The notes: generated by a model from the sequence alone, not told the origin. 64,000 nt of DNA from Mucilaginibacter geliditolerans (GCF_014200495.1 NZ_JACHBY010000014.1:13174-77173); one strand, 5' to 3'. Numbered from the stretch's first letter, positions 40,215 through 51,300 are shown. A program made the numbers and translations.

Positions 40215-42329
40215 TTATTTAGTTAATGTATTTATTTGAAGCACGCTTACTGAATATGGATCGAAAGTCCTTGTAAATTTAGCGCCGGCTACTTTTATTT
40301 TGGAGGTAACGGGAACTATTTTTACCGGATCGCTGATCGTGTTCGTATCTTCGGGTTTATCGCCTTTTATTACCACGAGTGTGCCCTCTGGAGATAACTT
40401 TCCAGCCCCATTTAAATCGATATCTACCTGCTGCGGCTTTCCTGTTGCATTTACTACTTTAAGAAACAGTTTCCCCGTTTTGGTGTCCTGGGTAGCTACA
40501 TAAAACATGGTAGGTATGGGTTCGGGCATTTTATTGGCGGCACTGTCCTGCTTGGTGGCAGGCCGCGTTTGGGTTGGAATATTGATGCCGGATACAGGGA
40601 CTACCTTATCGCCGATATAGCTATTAAACATTGCTTGTACATAGTACGAGGGTGAACCAAAACTTGTCAATGCATCATAACCTATCAGGTTTGATTCCCA
40701 TTGCCATGCTTTCGGCGCGGTTGGGGTAGCCTTATTTACATTTGCAAATAAAGGCGCGTAGCATGAGCGTATAACGAGGTCTGAGTTACGTTCCATACCG
40801 GTCATCCAGGCAGCATCACCGAGGGCAGCATTCAAATTGGTGGTCGGCTTGCCTTCCGTTGTTGCCCATTCACCTACAAACACTTTATATCCATTGCGGT
40901 CGTAGTTATCGTAATGTGCCGCGTCCGCTTCCATCCCCCAGGCATCGCGGTAGTAATGTTCATCTACAACTTCGGGCTCGCGAATTGTTAATTTACCTCT
41001 TCCCCCAAGCCAATCCTTACCGCCGATTGTTGCAATACAGTGAAGGTTTGGATATTTGGCTTTAATGCCATCATAAAACTGGGCAAAACGTCCACCGTAA
41101 CTACCAGACTCATCAAACCCGTCTTCGTTACCAATCTCAACATAGCTGAGTTTAAAAGGTGCCGGGTGCCCATCTGCCGCGCGCTTAGCGCCCCAGTACG
41201 TGTGTATGTCGCCGGTAACATATTCAATTTCATCCAACGCATCATCTACATATGGTTTTAAAAGCGGCCCCGCGTCCACATGGTCACCATCAAGTGAATA
41301 GCCGGCATAAACGGCAAGCAGCGGTTCCATTTTAAGGTCTTCGCACCATTCTAAAAATTCAAGTAATCCCATTCCGTCAGTGGGGCGGTAGCCCCATGAG
41401 CCGGTATGGCCGGGCCGCCCCTCAAGCGGCCCCAAAGTGGTCTTCCATGGAAATGCATCGTTCAATTTGGGGCCTTCAAGGAAATTACCGCCGGGGAAAC
41501 GCAAAAACTTCGGCTTCATATCAGCCAATAACTTCATTATATCTTTCCGGTTCCCGTTGGGACGGTTGTGATAAGTTGGCGGAAATAACGAGACGAGGTT
41601 AAAATAATAAACCCCTGTGCGGTTTGTTGAAATAACAAAACGGGCGGCTGATGTTGGTTTAACATCAGCGCCTGTTGTTAATTTAAGTTCATATTTTTTC
41701 CAAAAGGTGCTTTTTACCAAATTAATAGTGCCCGAGGCATATACCGTTTTACCGTCATTGCTTTCTATGCTTACGGTTATGGGCCCGGCCGTGTTATCCG
41801 CAATTACCGGAACAGCAACTGTAGGCTTGGGATCCCAGGGGTGGGGGGGGAATGGCTTGTTGTCCGTACCCTTAATATAAAAAGAAGCGTTATAAGTTGT
41901 ATTAGGCAAAACAGGTATGCCCCAATAACCTTCATTTGCAATACCGGCCCTGCCACCGCCGGTATCAACCACAAGTCTTAAACAAGTAGTTAACGCGCCA
42001 TTAATTGCCTGGCGCTGCTGATCAGTAGGTACATTGCCGGGGTTTGCGGCAACTAATTGAATCGTGGCCTTCGCACCTCCCTCCCTGATCAGACTCCATG
42101 CTTCCGGCGTATTTGGGTTGTCCTTAAATATCCGGTTTTTGATCAGTTCGGCATACAAACCACCATCATACGAATGGTTGATCTCTTCGGTCATTAACCC
42201 ATACAGTTGCGGACTTACGTTTGCGCCAGGTTTAGTTAAATCAAGCGTAAGCTTAGGGTTTTGCGCTTTCAAGCTTGTTGCAGTGAACAGGAACAGGCAC
42301 AAACTTGAAATGGGTAATAATTTTTTCAT
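40215..42329 (-). CDS. Secreted GH51 alpha-L-arabinofuranosidase
   Basis: The start is placed at the second of two adjacent ATG codons, matching the start of the gene at 43819, which shares the leader; the first lies at 42332. The ~704-residue product has a signal peptide ending SLKAQ, an N-terminal carbohydrate-binding-like sandwich (~100-255) and a GH51 TIM barrel with KPKFLRFPGGNFLEG. The acid/base is in VEIGNEDG (~Glu402) and the nucleophile in FVGEWATTE (~Glu487). A C-terminal beta-domain follows. It removes arabinofuranosyl side chains. Together with GH43 and GH27 neighbours it points to a branched plant polysaccharide. Confidence 0.92.
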   Translation of the reverse strand: MKKLLPISSLCLFLFTATSLKAQNPKLTLDLTKPGANVSPQLYGLMTEEINHSYDGGLYAELIKNRIFKDNPNTPEAWSLIREGGAKATIQLVAANPGNVPTDQQRQAINGALTTCLRLVVDTGGGRAGIANEGYWGIPVLPNTTYNASFYIKGTDNKPFPPHPWDPKPTVAVPVIADNTAGPITVSIESNDGKTVYASGTINLVKSTFWKKYELKLTTGADVKPTSAARFVISTNRTGVYYFNLVSLFPPTYHNRPNGNRKDIMKLLADMKPKFLRFPGGNFLEGPKLNDAFPWKTTLGPLEGRPGHTGSWGYRPTDGMGLLEFLEWCEDLKMEPLLAVYAGYSLDGDHVDAGPLLKPYVDDALDEIEYVTGDIHTYWGAKRAADGHPAPFKLSYVEIGNEDGFDESGSYGGRFAQFYDGIKAKYPNLHCIATIGGKDWLGGRGKLTIREPEVVDEHYYRDAWGMEADAAHYDNYDRNGYKVFVGEWATTEGKPTTNLNAALGDAAWMTGMERNSDLVIRSCYAPLFANVNKATPTAPKAWQWESNLIGYDALTSFGSPSYYVQAMFNSYIGDKVVPVSGINIPTQTRPATKQDSAANKMPEPIPTMFYVATQDTKTGKLFLKVVNATGKPQQVDIDLNGAGKLSPEGTLVVIKGDKPEDTNTISDPVKIVPVTSKIKVAGAKFTRTFDPYSVSVLQINTLTK

Positions 42330-42393
42330 CATGAAAGTTAATTTTATTTATTGTATTTTTAACACTTATTTTATAAGGCCAACGGGTCATTTC
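42256..42393 (-). repeat. Leader/signal-peptide cassette, copy 1
   Basis: About 138 bp covering the 5' leader and first ~25 codons of the GH51 gene. It is nearly identical to 43746-43884 and closely similar to 45312-45450. Copy 1 is shorter on the promoter side: similarity ends shortly after GGCCAACGGGTCATTTC. Confidence 0.9.
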
Positions 42394-42463
42394 AATTAAA
42401 ATTTCCCTCGGGTACAAATCTTACGCGAACGACTACATTAAGTAAATTCTTAAGCCCTTATTT

Positions 42464-43819
42464 CTAATTGAATTTCCACCAGTTGAAATTAAACAAATGT
42501 CCCTGGCTACCTTTAAACACAAAGTACACATCGTGAATACCCCTTTCTTTGTTAACCGCAACAGATTGGGTTCCCCATATTTCCAAACCGCCTGTGTTTT
42601 TTACGGATAAAGTACCCAGTAAGAAACCGTCAGGCTTGTCAATGCGTATCTCTATTATACCCCCATCAGTATTTGCTGCCACATTCGCATAAAATGACTT
42701 TGGGTCTCTTTTAAAATCGACGCTTCGTACTTTAATATAATCACCACTATCTATATTTGTTACGTATATTCCATTATTACCTGTTGCGGTACTAACGCCC
42801 GATTCCCAGGCTATTGTTTCTGCCTCCTGACGAACAAAAGGATCCAGGTTTCTTACTGCATTGATCACGCCTTTGGTAGTCGGGGTGATCATAGGAATTG
42901 TACCATCAGGTTGATAAGTAAATTGATCAATACAAACCGACCTTGTAAAGCCCCCTCCGCCCGGTAAAGCTTGGTCATGATAAAAAAAGTATGATATACC
43001 ATGGTAATCTATCATCCCAGGGTGGTTTGTAAATGCGCCGTTTTTTTGAATAATGCGCATAAGTGTATCCCGGTTCACCCAAGGACCAGTTGGCCCCGCA
43101 CTGGTAGAATAAGCGATGTGCTCCGGCACACCACCGGCAGCATATACCATGTAGTATAAATTGTTTCGTTTATAAAACCAGGGCCCTTCCTCGTATTGGG
43201 TAAAACGGTTGGAATTTCCGGTACGTTTCCCAAACCCTTGCCCTGTAAGCGGCACTGTTTGTATCTCTCCTGAATAAGAGATCATATCCCGATTTAATTT
43301 CACATAAAACAACTGTGGGTTTCCCCAATACAGATAAGCCTGCCCATCGGTATCAATAAATACCGTAGGATCAATATCGCCACGACCAGTATAAGCTAAG
43401 GGATGGCCAATGGCATCAATAAATGGCCCTTCGGCTGTTGGGCCAACGGCTACCCCAATAGCCATACCTTTGCCGTCGGCCCGGTTCATTGGCACATACC
43501 AGTAAAATTTACCATTACGAAAAATACACTGCCCGGCCCAGGCTTCTTTATTTGCCCATGAGAATGTTTTTAACGATAACGGCGCGCCCCTGTCGGTCCA
43601 ATTCACCATATCTGTGGTTGAAAATAAGCGCCAATCTTGCATATTGAAATCGTTAGATGTCGTCACGTCGTGGCTTGTATACAAAAACACGGTGTCGTGG
43701 TATACCATGGGTGCCGGATCGGCTGTAAATGTGGTTTGGATAATTGGGTTTTGCGCTTTCAAGCTTGTTGCAGTGAACAGGAACAGGCACAAACTTGAAA
43801 TGGGTAATAATTTTTTCAT
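42464..43819 (-). CDS. Secreted GH43 enzyme with C-terminal CBM6-like domain
   Basis: The 451-residue product begins KKLLPISSLCLFLFTATSLK, identical to the GH51 signal peptide. GH43 motifs: TFTADPAPMVYHDTVFLY (base Asp), DIDPTVFIDTDGQAYLYWG and YEEGPWFYKRNNLYYM (acid Glu). From ~residue 320 a CBM6-like sandwich follows (VRQEAETIAWESGV, IDSGDYIKVRSVDF, HDVYFVFKGSQGHLFNFNWWKF). Family role: xylosidase, arabinofuranosidase or arabinoxylan arabinohydrolase. It has its own copy of the leader cassette, so it can be transcribed independently of GH27. Confidence 0.9.
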   Translation of the reverse strand: MKKLLPISSLCLFLFTATSLKAQNPIIQTTFTADPAPMVYHDTVFLYTSHDVTTSNDFNMQDWRLFSTTDMVNWTDRGAPLSLKTFSWANKEAWAGQCIFRNGKFYWYVPMNRADGKGMAIGVAVGPTAEGPFIDAIGHPLAYTGRGDIDPTVFIDTDGQAYLYWGNPQLFYVKLNRDMISYSGEIQTVPLTGQGFGKRTGNSNRFTQYEEGPWFYKRNNLYYMVYAAGGVPEHIAYSTSAGPTGPWVNRDTLMRIIQKNGAFTNHPGMIDYHGISYFFYHDQALPGGGGFTRSVCIDQFTYQPDGTIPMITPTTKGVINAVRNLDPFVRQEAETIAWESGVSTATGNNGIYVTNIDSGDYIKVRSVDFKRDPKSFYANVAANTDGGIIEIRIDKPDGFLLGTLSVKNTGGLEIWGTQSVAVNKERGIHDVYFVFKGSQGHLFNFNWWKFN

Positions 43820-43922
43820 CGTGAAAGTTAATTTTATTTATTGTGTTTTTTACACTTATTCTACAAGGCCAACGCGTCATTTCCCTTATTCGGGATGCGC
43901 TCAAACATTGCAGATTTTTTAA
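43746..43922 (-). repeat. Leader/signal-peptide cassette, copy 2
   Basis: Covers the signal peptide and ~100 bp upstream of the GH43 gene. It shares the coding part with copies 1 and 3. With copy 3 it also shares the promoter-side part (CTCAAACATTG and a T-rich tract, ~43909-43922). Confidence 0.9.
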
Positions 43923-44021
43923 AAATTTAGTTGGCAATATTTGAATGGCACCAGCGTCTCTCCTGCTTAAAACCCTCATTTATAGCTTTTTATTTGAGCG
44001 CGTATTGCCGTTAAGGTAACT

Positions 44022-45389
44022 TTAATTAAGCAACGATAGTTTTAACAAAGCGGCCCCGTGTGTATTGATTGTTTTTTTATATCCTTTTTTAAAGGTACCT
44101 ACATCTTCTTTTTCCCAAAGGTCCCGAACGGCTATCTTTCCTTCCAGGCCAAGTTGGGCAAAGTTTACATCCACATCTTGCGGCTGCCCCGCCAGGTTGA
44201 ATAAAGCGACATAAATATCCTTACTATTGGGCACGTGCGAATACCAAACCATTGCATCATTAGTTTTGTATAACTGGCGCGGTTCGGTCCCATGTTGGTT
44301 AACGGCTATCACCTCATCGTTTGTGAACAGTTTCAATTCCTGTTCCCTGTTTTCGGGCATGTTGCCGCCCAAAATTAGCGGGGAGCGGAAAATCGTCCAA
44401 AATGTCATATGCGAATACTCCTCGTCTTTTGTAAAACGGCTATAACGCTCGGCACCTACAGGGCCCCGTTTCGACAACTTGCCTATCTGTATCATATCAC
44501 AATCGGGCCAATGGCCGGGCCCGCCAACGCCTTCCCATTGTTTGCCATAATTAAACATTTGCAATACGGCGTTCCACTCGTCCCAAAAGTCATTGGCCAC
44601 CCGCCACATATTGGCATTTTGTTTTACGTTATCAGCTTTATCAACAGGCGTAGCCCCCGGTGATGTACTGAACACGATGGCCCTGCCGCAATTATCAATT
44701 GCCTTCCGGTAGCCCTCAATCTCCGCAGTGCTATAAGGACTCGATAAGTCATCAACCTTAATAAAATCAACGCCCCAAGCGGCATATAACTTCAATATTG
44801 AATTCAGGTATTCCTGCGCACCGGGTTTAGCCATATTCAGGCCAAACATGTGGTTCATCCAGGCGCATTTTGAATTAGTATCGGCTATCATATCAGCAGT
44901 TATGCCATTAGTGCCCATTACGGGTGATTTTGCCCATACTGCCTGGCGTGGGATGCCACGCATTACATGAATACCAAATTTCAACCCCAGCGAATGGACA
45001 TAGGCAGCCAATGGCTTAAACCCCTTACCTCCAAATGCCGACGGAAACTTAGTTGTATCAGGAGTTAAACGCCCCCATTGGTCCATCGCCAGCCAGGGGC
45101 TATATGAGCCATTTGCAAGTCTTTTTTGATCCGGGTTGCTACTTCGGCTATCTAAGGACCATAAAAAATCCACCACTATATATTGCCAGCCATGCGCCTT
45201 CAGGTTTTTCGCCATGTAATCAGCATTTGCTTTTACCTCATCCTCATGAACCGCCATACCGTAACAATTGTAACTGTTCCATCCCATGGGGGGGGTTAGC
45301 GCAACACTCGTGTTTTGCGCTTTCAAGCTTGTTGCAGTGAACAGGAACAGGAACAGGAACAAACTTGAAATGTGTAATAATTTTTTCAT
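44022..45389 (-). CDS. Secreted GH27 alpha-galactosidase-type enzyme
   Basis: The 455-residue product has a signal peptide from the same cassette, with an expanded FLFLFLF core. GH27 motifs: LTPPMGWNSYNCYG, GWQYIVVDFLWSLD, FGIHVMRGIPRQAVW, WGVDFIKVDDLSSPY (catalytic Asp region), MWRVANDFWDEW (acid/base region) and HWPDCDMIQIG. A C-terminal beta-domain ends the protein. Likely removes terminal alpha-galactose (some members act on beta-L-arabinopyranose). Confidence 0.92.
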   Translation of the reverse strand: MKKLLHISSLFLFLFLFTATSLKAQNTSVALTPPMGWNSYNCYGMAVHEDEVKANADYMAKNLKAHGWQYIVVDFLWSLDSRSSNPDQKRLANGSYSPWLAMDQWGRLTPDTTKFPSAFGGKGFKPLAAYVHSLGLKFGIHVMRGIPRQAVWAKSPVMGTNGITADMIADTNSKCAWMNHMFGLNMAKPGAQEYLNSILKLYAAWGVDFIKVDDLSSPYSTAEIEGYRKAIDNCGRAIVFSTSPGATPVDKADNVKQNANMWRVANDFWDEWNAVLQMFNYGKQWEGVGGPGHWPDCDMIQIGKLSKRGPVGAERYSRFTKDEEYSHMTFWTIFRSPLILGGNMPENREQELKLFTNDEVIAVNQHGTEPRQLYKTNDAMVWYSHVPNSKDIYVALFNLAGQPQDVDVNFAQLGLEGKIAVRDLWEKEDVGTFKKGYKKTINTHGAALLKLSLLN

Positions 45390-45502
45390 TATCAGAATTA
45401 ATTTTATTTATTTATTGTGTTTCTTTTACACTTATTTTACAAGGCCAATGAGGCATTTCCATTATTCGAAATCCGCTCAAACATTGGCGATTTTTTTTAA
45501 AA
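45312..45502 (-). repeat. Leader/signal-peptide cassette, copy 3 (with GGAACA expansion)
   Basis: Same cassette upstream of and within the GH27 gene. In the signal-peptide part GGAACA is tandemly repeated three times (GAACAGGAACAGGAACAGG, ~45337-45359) where copies 1 and 2 have fewer units. This lengthens the hydrophobic core by in-frame Phe-Leu pairs. Confidence 0.9.
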
Positions 45503-45524
45503 TGTTGTTTGTGGACTAAGGTTA

Positions 45525-47222
45525 TTATATTTTCACAAACGCCCATTGCTGGTTTTTGCCCCCAAAGTAATTAAATTGGTCTGCCACACTACCATTTCTG
45601 AATGGAATTGCCGCATTATTTCCTAACCCAACTTCGAGGGCTTTTCCGCTATTTACGTTGATGATTTCATAGAATCCATCGTAGGTGGGCTGAATTAACC
45701 AGTTTTGATTGGGGCTGCCCGTACCTGTATAATCCCACATATCCACGGCCCCGCTATTAGATTGAGACCCACCCCATACTTCCAAACACTTCCCGCTAAC
45801 GTGCATAGGGGTTAACAGGTAGCTGCCATTTGCAGCAGCTTGCACTTTAAATTGCTGATTTGCTCCGGCATCATAATCCCATTGATCTGCCAGTGCCCCA
45901 TTATTACTTGCCCAGCCACCGATCTCTAAAGGCTTAAAACTATACCTGTTGATAATCTGGTACACACCACCAACCTGAAATGCAGAGGACGCGCCAGTTT
46001 GTGTTCCTTGTAGAAGGGCCGCTAATTCACGTTGATCTTGTACCGCGTAACTCGACCTGCCGATAATCGAACCAGTATCCCAAAGGAATGGGATCAAGCC
46101 GTTCCCCAAAGCCTGGTGCATAACGTAATTATACCAATATGCTTTGGAAGCAAGGTTGAAGTTTAAAGAGTCTCCAGTAAGGTTTCGGTTTACTACTGCA
46201 AATTCGCCCATTATTACCGGGATTCCATGGTCAACGAATTTTGTCTTCATCTGCCCGAACGATGTATTCACATCCGACTCTTCACCATAGGTGGCATTGC
46301 GCGTAGGATCGAACGTGGTGTGATACCCCGAACCCCAATAGTAAAACATGTTGCCCCATGATGCGTCTGAGGTCATTATACAGAAGTTGATTGGAGTATA
46401 GTAATGTATTTCCACCATCAAACGATTAGATGCCGGATCGGTAGGCATAGTGTTCATCAAACTGTTTGTTTTTGTAATATCGGTGCTTGGTCCCTGAATA
46501 ACCAAAGTCCTGTAGCTGTTGTGCCCGCCGGTTGACCTCACCGCGTTGATAAAAGTTTGATGATAAGAAAGCAGGACCCTCATCCCTGTGGTATCCGTTG
46601 CGTTAGGTTCATTCGCGCTGGCAAAAAGCAGGTGTTGATCAAAACCACGCATTTGTGTTGCAATTTGTTCCCAAAGTGCTTTTTGTTTGGCATTAACAGC
46701 GGGCTGCGCGGTGGTTGTACAATTATTCTCCAACCATCCGTTGTCCCAATGTATATTTAATATCACATACATTCCATCGTTAACGCAGTATTGCACAACC
46801 TGCTGCACACGGGTAAGCCAGGCCGGGTCTATTTGCTCGGTTGATGTGTTTATTATATGTGACCAGTCCCAATTACAAGGTATCCTTATGGCGTTAAACC
46901 CCATTCGTTTATAGCCGTCAATTAGTGCCTGGGTAATATTGGGGTTTCCCCACCCGTTTTCGTTATTTGGGGCTTCCATGGTGTTACCAATATTAATCCC
47001 TAACGTCATATTTGCAGCGATTTGAGGCGCTGTACCGGTCATCCCTGTTTGATCGGGCGGAAGTGGTGACGTGTTATAACTCGGGTAACTCAATGCGGCG
47101 AATGTCTTATTAACTTTGTTTGTAATAAGCGGCTTAATGCCTGAACCTATTTCTTGCTTGCTGCATCTTGTTAATACAAGGACTGCCAGGATGCATAAAA
47201 GATTGATTAAAGTTTTCTTCAT
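45525..47222 (-). CDS. Surface lipoprotein GH5 endoglucanase with C-terminal ricin-like lectin domain
   Basis: The 565-residue product has a lipoprotein signal with Cys20 (LVLTRCSK). The GH5 barrel: LGINIGNTMEAP, FNAIRIPCNWDWSH, LNIHWDNGWL, FASANEPNA (acid/base Glu205), VEIHYYTP and VIMGEFAV (nucleophile Glu340). It fits GH5_4-like enzymes acting on mixed-linkage glucan or xyloglucan. The C-terminal ~140 residues have ricin-type repeats (GGVYQIINRYSFKPLEIGGW, QQFKVQ, GKCLEVWGG, NQNWLI, GKALEVG, NQQWAF). It lies upstream of GH27 in the same orientation and is the first gene of the minus-strand cluster next to the HTCS. Confidence 0.92.
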   Translation of the reverse strand: MKKTLINLLCILAVLVLTRCSKQEIGSGIKPLITNKVNKTFAALSYPSYNTSPLPPDQTGMTGTAPQIAANMTLGINIGNTMEAPNNENGWGNPNITQALIDGYKRMGFNAIRIPCNWDWSHIINTSTEQIDPAWLTRVQQVVQYCVNDGMYVILNIHWDNGWLENNCTTTAQPAVNAKQKALWEQIATQMRGFDQHLLFASANEPNATDTTGMRVLLSYHQTFINAVRSTGGHNSYRTLVIQGPSTDITKTNSLMNTMPTDPASNRLMVEIHYYTPINFCIMTSDASWGNMFYYWGSGYHTTFDPTRNATYGEESDVNTSFGQMKTKFVDHGIPVIMGEFAVVNRNLTGDSLNFNLASKAYWYNYVMHQALGNGLIPFLWDTGSIIGRSSYAVQDQRELAALLQGTQTGASSAFQVGGVYQIINRYSFKPLEIGGWASNNGALADQWDYDAGANQQFKVQAAANGSYLLTPMHVSGKCLEVWGGSQSNSGAVDMWDYTGTGSPNQNWLIQPTYDGFYEIINVNSGKALEVGLGNNAAIPFRNGSVADQFNYFGGKNQQWAFVKI

Positions 47223-48331
47223 AAAAAATTGGTTAAGGTTGCGGCTTTTATTGCCGCTATAATAAATTGGTTAATTGCATTTTAAGAGATCTGGTAACAC
47301 GGTAAATTTGGTTTATATGTCTCATTATAAATATGTTATATGTACTATATTGTGCGTAATTTTGTTTATAACTACCTTCAGTCGGGCAGCTATAATTAAA
47401 AAACCATATGACTTTTTGCATTGCATAAAGGCCGGGTTTCGCGGTAATAACACCGAGTAAAAAGACTAATAATAAGGTAGTTACTATTCCTGACAGGGAT
47501 GAGTCTAACATTAGTTTCATTTTTCAGTAAGAATAAAATAAGTCTGGACCGGTTTAATTGGTTAAATTTCATTTTTTGCTGGGCAAAAAAAGGTAGTTAA
47601 TAAAAACAAGGGCGCTTTAAAATCAGCCAACCATAACGGTTGGATTGACAGCAAATCTCTTTAGTAAAATTTTTGCGTAGTATTGGGTTTATTAACCTGG
47701 CGGTAAAATTATAAAAGAGAAAAATGGGCGATGGGGGAAAAAAGTCAGAAAATAGAGTGTAAAATGTCAACCAAATCTGCGGCTATCCCAACATAACTAA
47801 CTGATTTTAATTGTTTTTAATGTTATGTGCACAGTATTGATAAGCCAGTATGTCAAAATGCCCAGATGTAAATGGGGCCATAGTTGCCTTCAAAGAATTG
47901 ATGAACAAGGAAGATGGTTTTTTAGGGCAATTCAAAAGCGAATTAGCCAATAGCACTTTTCATTATTAAGAGTAGCTTTTATTTATTTTTGATAATATAA
48001 TAAAATTGTTCTTTTGTTGAATAAATTTCCTACCTGGATCAAATTGAGAAATTGGGGCCGCCGCTTAAAGGTCATCCGACGAATGGTCGATACGTTCTTG
48101 TTGCTGCGGTTCTACCTTTTTCTCAATCAATTCGTCAAGGTATTGAAATACGACATATATTTTTATTTTGATTACCCATTTAATAATTTTACTTAAATTT
48201 TATGCAAAAAATAAGATTAAAGCTTATGTGTTTTATTGTGCTAAATTGCTAGCTTCTGTAACAAATATATTACTTTATCATACTGCCATACAAGTTACAC
48301 TATTAACTTTGGGACTCTCAACGATACCTTG
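47223..48331. other. Long intergenic region between GH5 and HTCS
   Basis: About 1.1 kb separating divergent genes; it must hold both promoters. A consensus-like TATTTTTG box lies at 47984-47991, without a clear -33 partner. A minus-strand frame (47257-47520, MKLMLDSSLSGIVTTLLLVF...) has one hydrophobic segment but no recognisable family and may be chance. Another short frame at 48014-48196 is likewise not convincing. I see no repeat or RNA gene. Confidence 0.35.
47850..47969 (+). CDS. Small ORF, possible degenerate transposase N-terminus
   Basis: The 39-residue product starts MSKCPDVNGAIVAFKELMNK and continues EDGFLGQFKSELANSTFHY. The ELMNKEDGFLGQFK stretch is vaguely like the start of IS256-type transposases, but the match is weak. 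It could equally be a chance ORF. Confidence 0.2.
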   Translation: MSKCPDVNGAIVAFKELMNKEDGFLGQFKSELANSTFHY

Positions 48332-51300
48332 ATGCGTGCAAAATTTTATTTTCTTCTTGCAGTTATATCTTTTTTAGCAGATATAAATGCTTTTGCGCAA
48401 AACAGCCAGTACCAGTTTTCACGGCTCAATATAAGTAACGGGCTGTCGCACAACCAGGTTACCTGTATTTTTAAGGACTCTGAGGGCTTTATGTGGTTCG
48501 GCACGCCTTCGGGACTTAACCGTTATGACGGTTATACTTTTAAAGTATTCAAGCACGACGTAAATAACAAAAATTCCATTAATGATGACTTTATAAATAA
48601 TATTTTTGAAGGGCCCGACAAAAAATTATGGATAACAACCCCGAGTGGATATTCCTTTTATGATCCCGAAACAGAGCAGTTTAATAATGATGTATCATCA
48701 GCGATCGATTCTTTCAAACTTCCCGGGTATCCGTTCGCTTCCAAGATACTTCACAACGGCAAAGGCGACTTTTGGTTTTTATGTCCTGGTTCTGGCCTTT
48801 GCAGGTATAATGAGCTGAAAAAAACTGCCACGCGTTATTATCATAACCATAATTCCAATCCATCTTTATATTCAAGTTTTGTTACAGATATTGAGCAGGA
48901 TACAACCGGCAATATATGGCTTGCTTATGATGACGGCGTAGTAGAGCTATTTGATATAAAACACAATGCAATTACATACCATACCGATATTTTTAAAAAA
49001 GCTGCTAATAATAAGGGTAAGGATTACTCGATAACTATTGACAGTGACGGCGATCTCTGGGTGTTTACCCCCAACATGGATTCCGGCGTGTATTATTACA
49101 ACCGCCGAACGGGACGGTTTAGGTACATCACAAAAGAATCGTCAGAAACACCGCTTACATCGAACATCATCACTAGTATTATTCAGGCCGACGATGGCCT
49201 CATGTGGATCTCTACTGATCATGGCGGCATAAACTTATTGGATAAAAAAAGCGGGAAAATTACTTATTTATTAAATAGGGAAGATGACCCAAAATCATTG
49301 GGACAAAACACTGTAACGCTTTACAAAGACAACACAGGCATTATGTGGGCCCGTACGCTTAAAGAGGGGGTAAGTTATTATCATAAGAATATAATCAGGT
49401 TCTCGTTATACAGGCACTTTGCTTCAGATCCCACGAGTGTTGGGTTTGAAGATGTTAATAAATTTGTTGAAGATAAAAACGGTAACTTATGGATTGGGAC
49501 CAACGGAGGCGGTTTAATTTATTTTGATCGCAAAACAGGTAAGTTTACCCAGTATAAGCACGATCCGGGAAACCCCAATAGTCTCAGCAATGATATTATT
49601 GTAAGCCTATGTATCGACCATGATCAGCAACTATGGATAGGTACGTATTTTGGAGGGCTGGATCATTTTGACGGAAGAAAATTTATTCACTACAAACATA
49701 ATGACAAGGTGCCCACGAGCATTGCTGATGACCGGGTATGGAACATTCTGGAAGATTCATCGAACCGATTATGGATAGGCACTTTTGCGGCGGGATTGCA
49801 AATATTTGACAGAGAAAGAAAAATATTTTCCCCTCCCTTTAAGCAAACGGATATCAGGTCGCCTTTTATATCCGCACTCTTTGAGGATACCAAAGGTAAT
49901 CTCTGGGTAGGAGGATACATTGGGATAGATAAAATATTAAAAAATGGGCGTGGCGTTATACATTATAATAAAAAGAAAAACGACCCTAACGGCTTGATCA
50001 GTGATGACATCCACAGTATCATGCAGGACAGCCGCGGCCTGATGTGGATAGCGACAAGGGAGGGACTAAGCATATTGAACCCCGAAACTAATCGTTTTAT
50101 CTCGCTCACGAAAAAGGACGGGTTGCCCGAAAACCAGGTTTTGAATGTATTGGAAGATAACAGGGGGGCCATGTGGCTAAGTACATCAAACGGGCTGAGC
50201 CGGATAACGTTGACACCGGGCAATGGCACCTATAAGTTTCAATTTGAAAACTTTGATGAGACGGATGGCCTGCAGGGCAGAGAGTTCAATATAAATGCAG
50301 CCTTAAAAACCAATAAAGGGGAATTGGTATTTGGCGGCTCGCACGGCTTCAATATTTTCGACCCACTAAGTATACATCCGAATATCGATGAGCCTAAATT
50401 AATTTTCACCGATTTTCAGCTATTCAACAAAAGTATAGCAGCCGATGAAGAAGTTGACGGCCATGTGGTGTTATCTAAAGCAATTTCGGCCACAAAGGAA
50501 ATAACGCTGAACCACAGTGAAAATGTGTTTACCATTGAATTTGCCGCCTTAAATTTCTTTAACCCCAATAAAATAACGTATCAGTATATGATGGAGGGTT
50601 TTGATAAAAGCTGGATTACTGCAAACAATGCTACACGGAAAGCTACCTATACCAACCTTGACGGAGGCGATTATACTTTTGAGGTACGGGCTATTGGCCA
50701 GGAGGGAAAATGGAAACCCAGCTATATAAAATTAAAAATTAAGGTATTGCCCCCGTTCTGGAAATCGCCAATTGCCTATTTTATATATGTTTTCTCCGTC
50801 ATAGCGATATTGTATTACATCCGCAAACAAGGCATTAAAAAAATAGAAACCCGGTTTGAGATCGAACGCGAGCGAAAGGAAGCACAGGATAAGCACGAGC
50901 TGGATATAATGAAAATAGATTTTTTTACCAACGTTAGTCACGAATTCAGAACGCCTATCGCGCTGATTATGGCGCCAGTTGAAAAGTTGTTAAAACAGGC
51001 TGATGATAATTATAGTCGGCGAAAGCTTCAAATGATCCACGAAAATTCTAAGCGGCTACTTAATATGATTAACCAGCTATTGGATTTTAGTAAAATGACG
51101 GTAAAAAAACTTCAGCTTGACCTGCGTGAAGCTGATATCATTAAAATTATTAAGGAAGCATGCGATTTATTTACCGATCTGGCGGATAAAAAACATATCA
51201 GTTTTTCATTTAACTGTGATACTGATTCAGGATTTGCTTTTTTTGATCAGGATAAAATTGAAAGAATACTCTTTAACCTGCTTTCAAATGCATTTAAGTT

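Noticed and set aside
43614..43979. Overlapping frames on both strands across the leader cassette of GH43
   Set aside because: They arise from the repeated leader and signal-peptide sequence and have no independent support.
47257..47520. 87-codon minus-strand ORF upstream of GH5 as a possible small membrane protein
   Set aside because: Only one hydrophobic stretch, a long unstructured tail, and an equally open frame on the opposite strand.
48014..48196. 60-codon ORF before the HTCS
   Set aside because: Low-complexity, Phe/Leu-rich, no family match, and it lies in the presumed promoter region.
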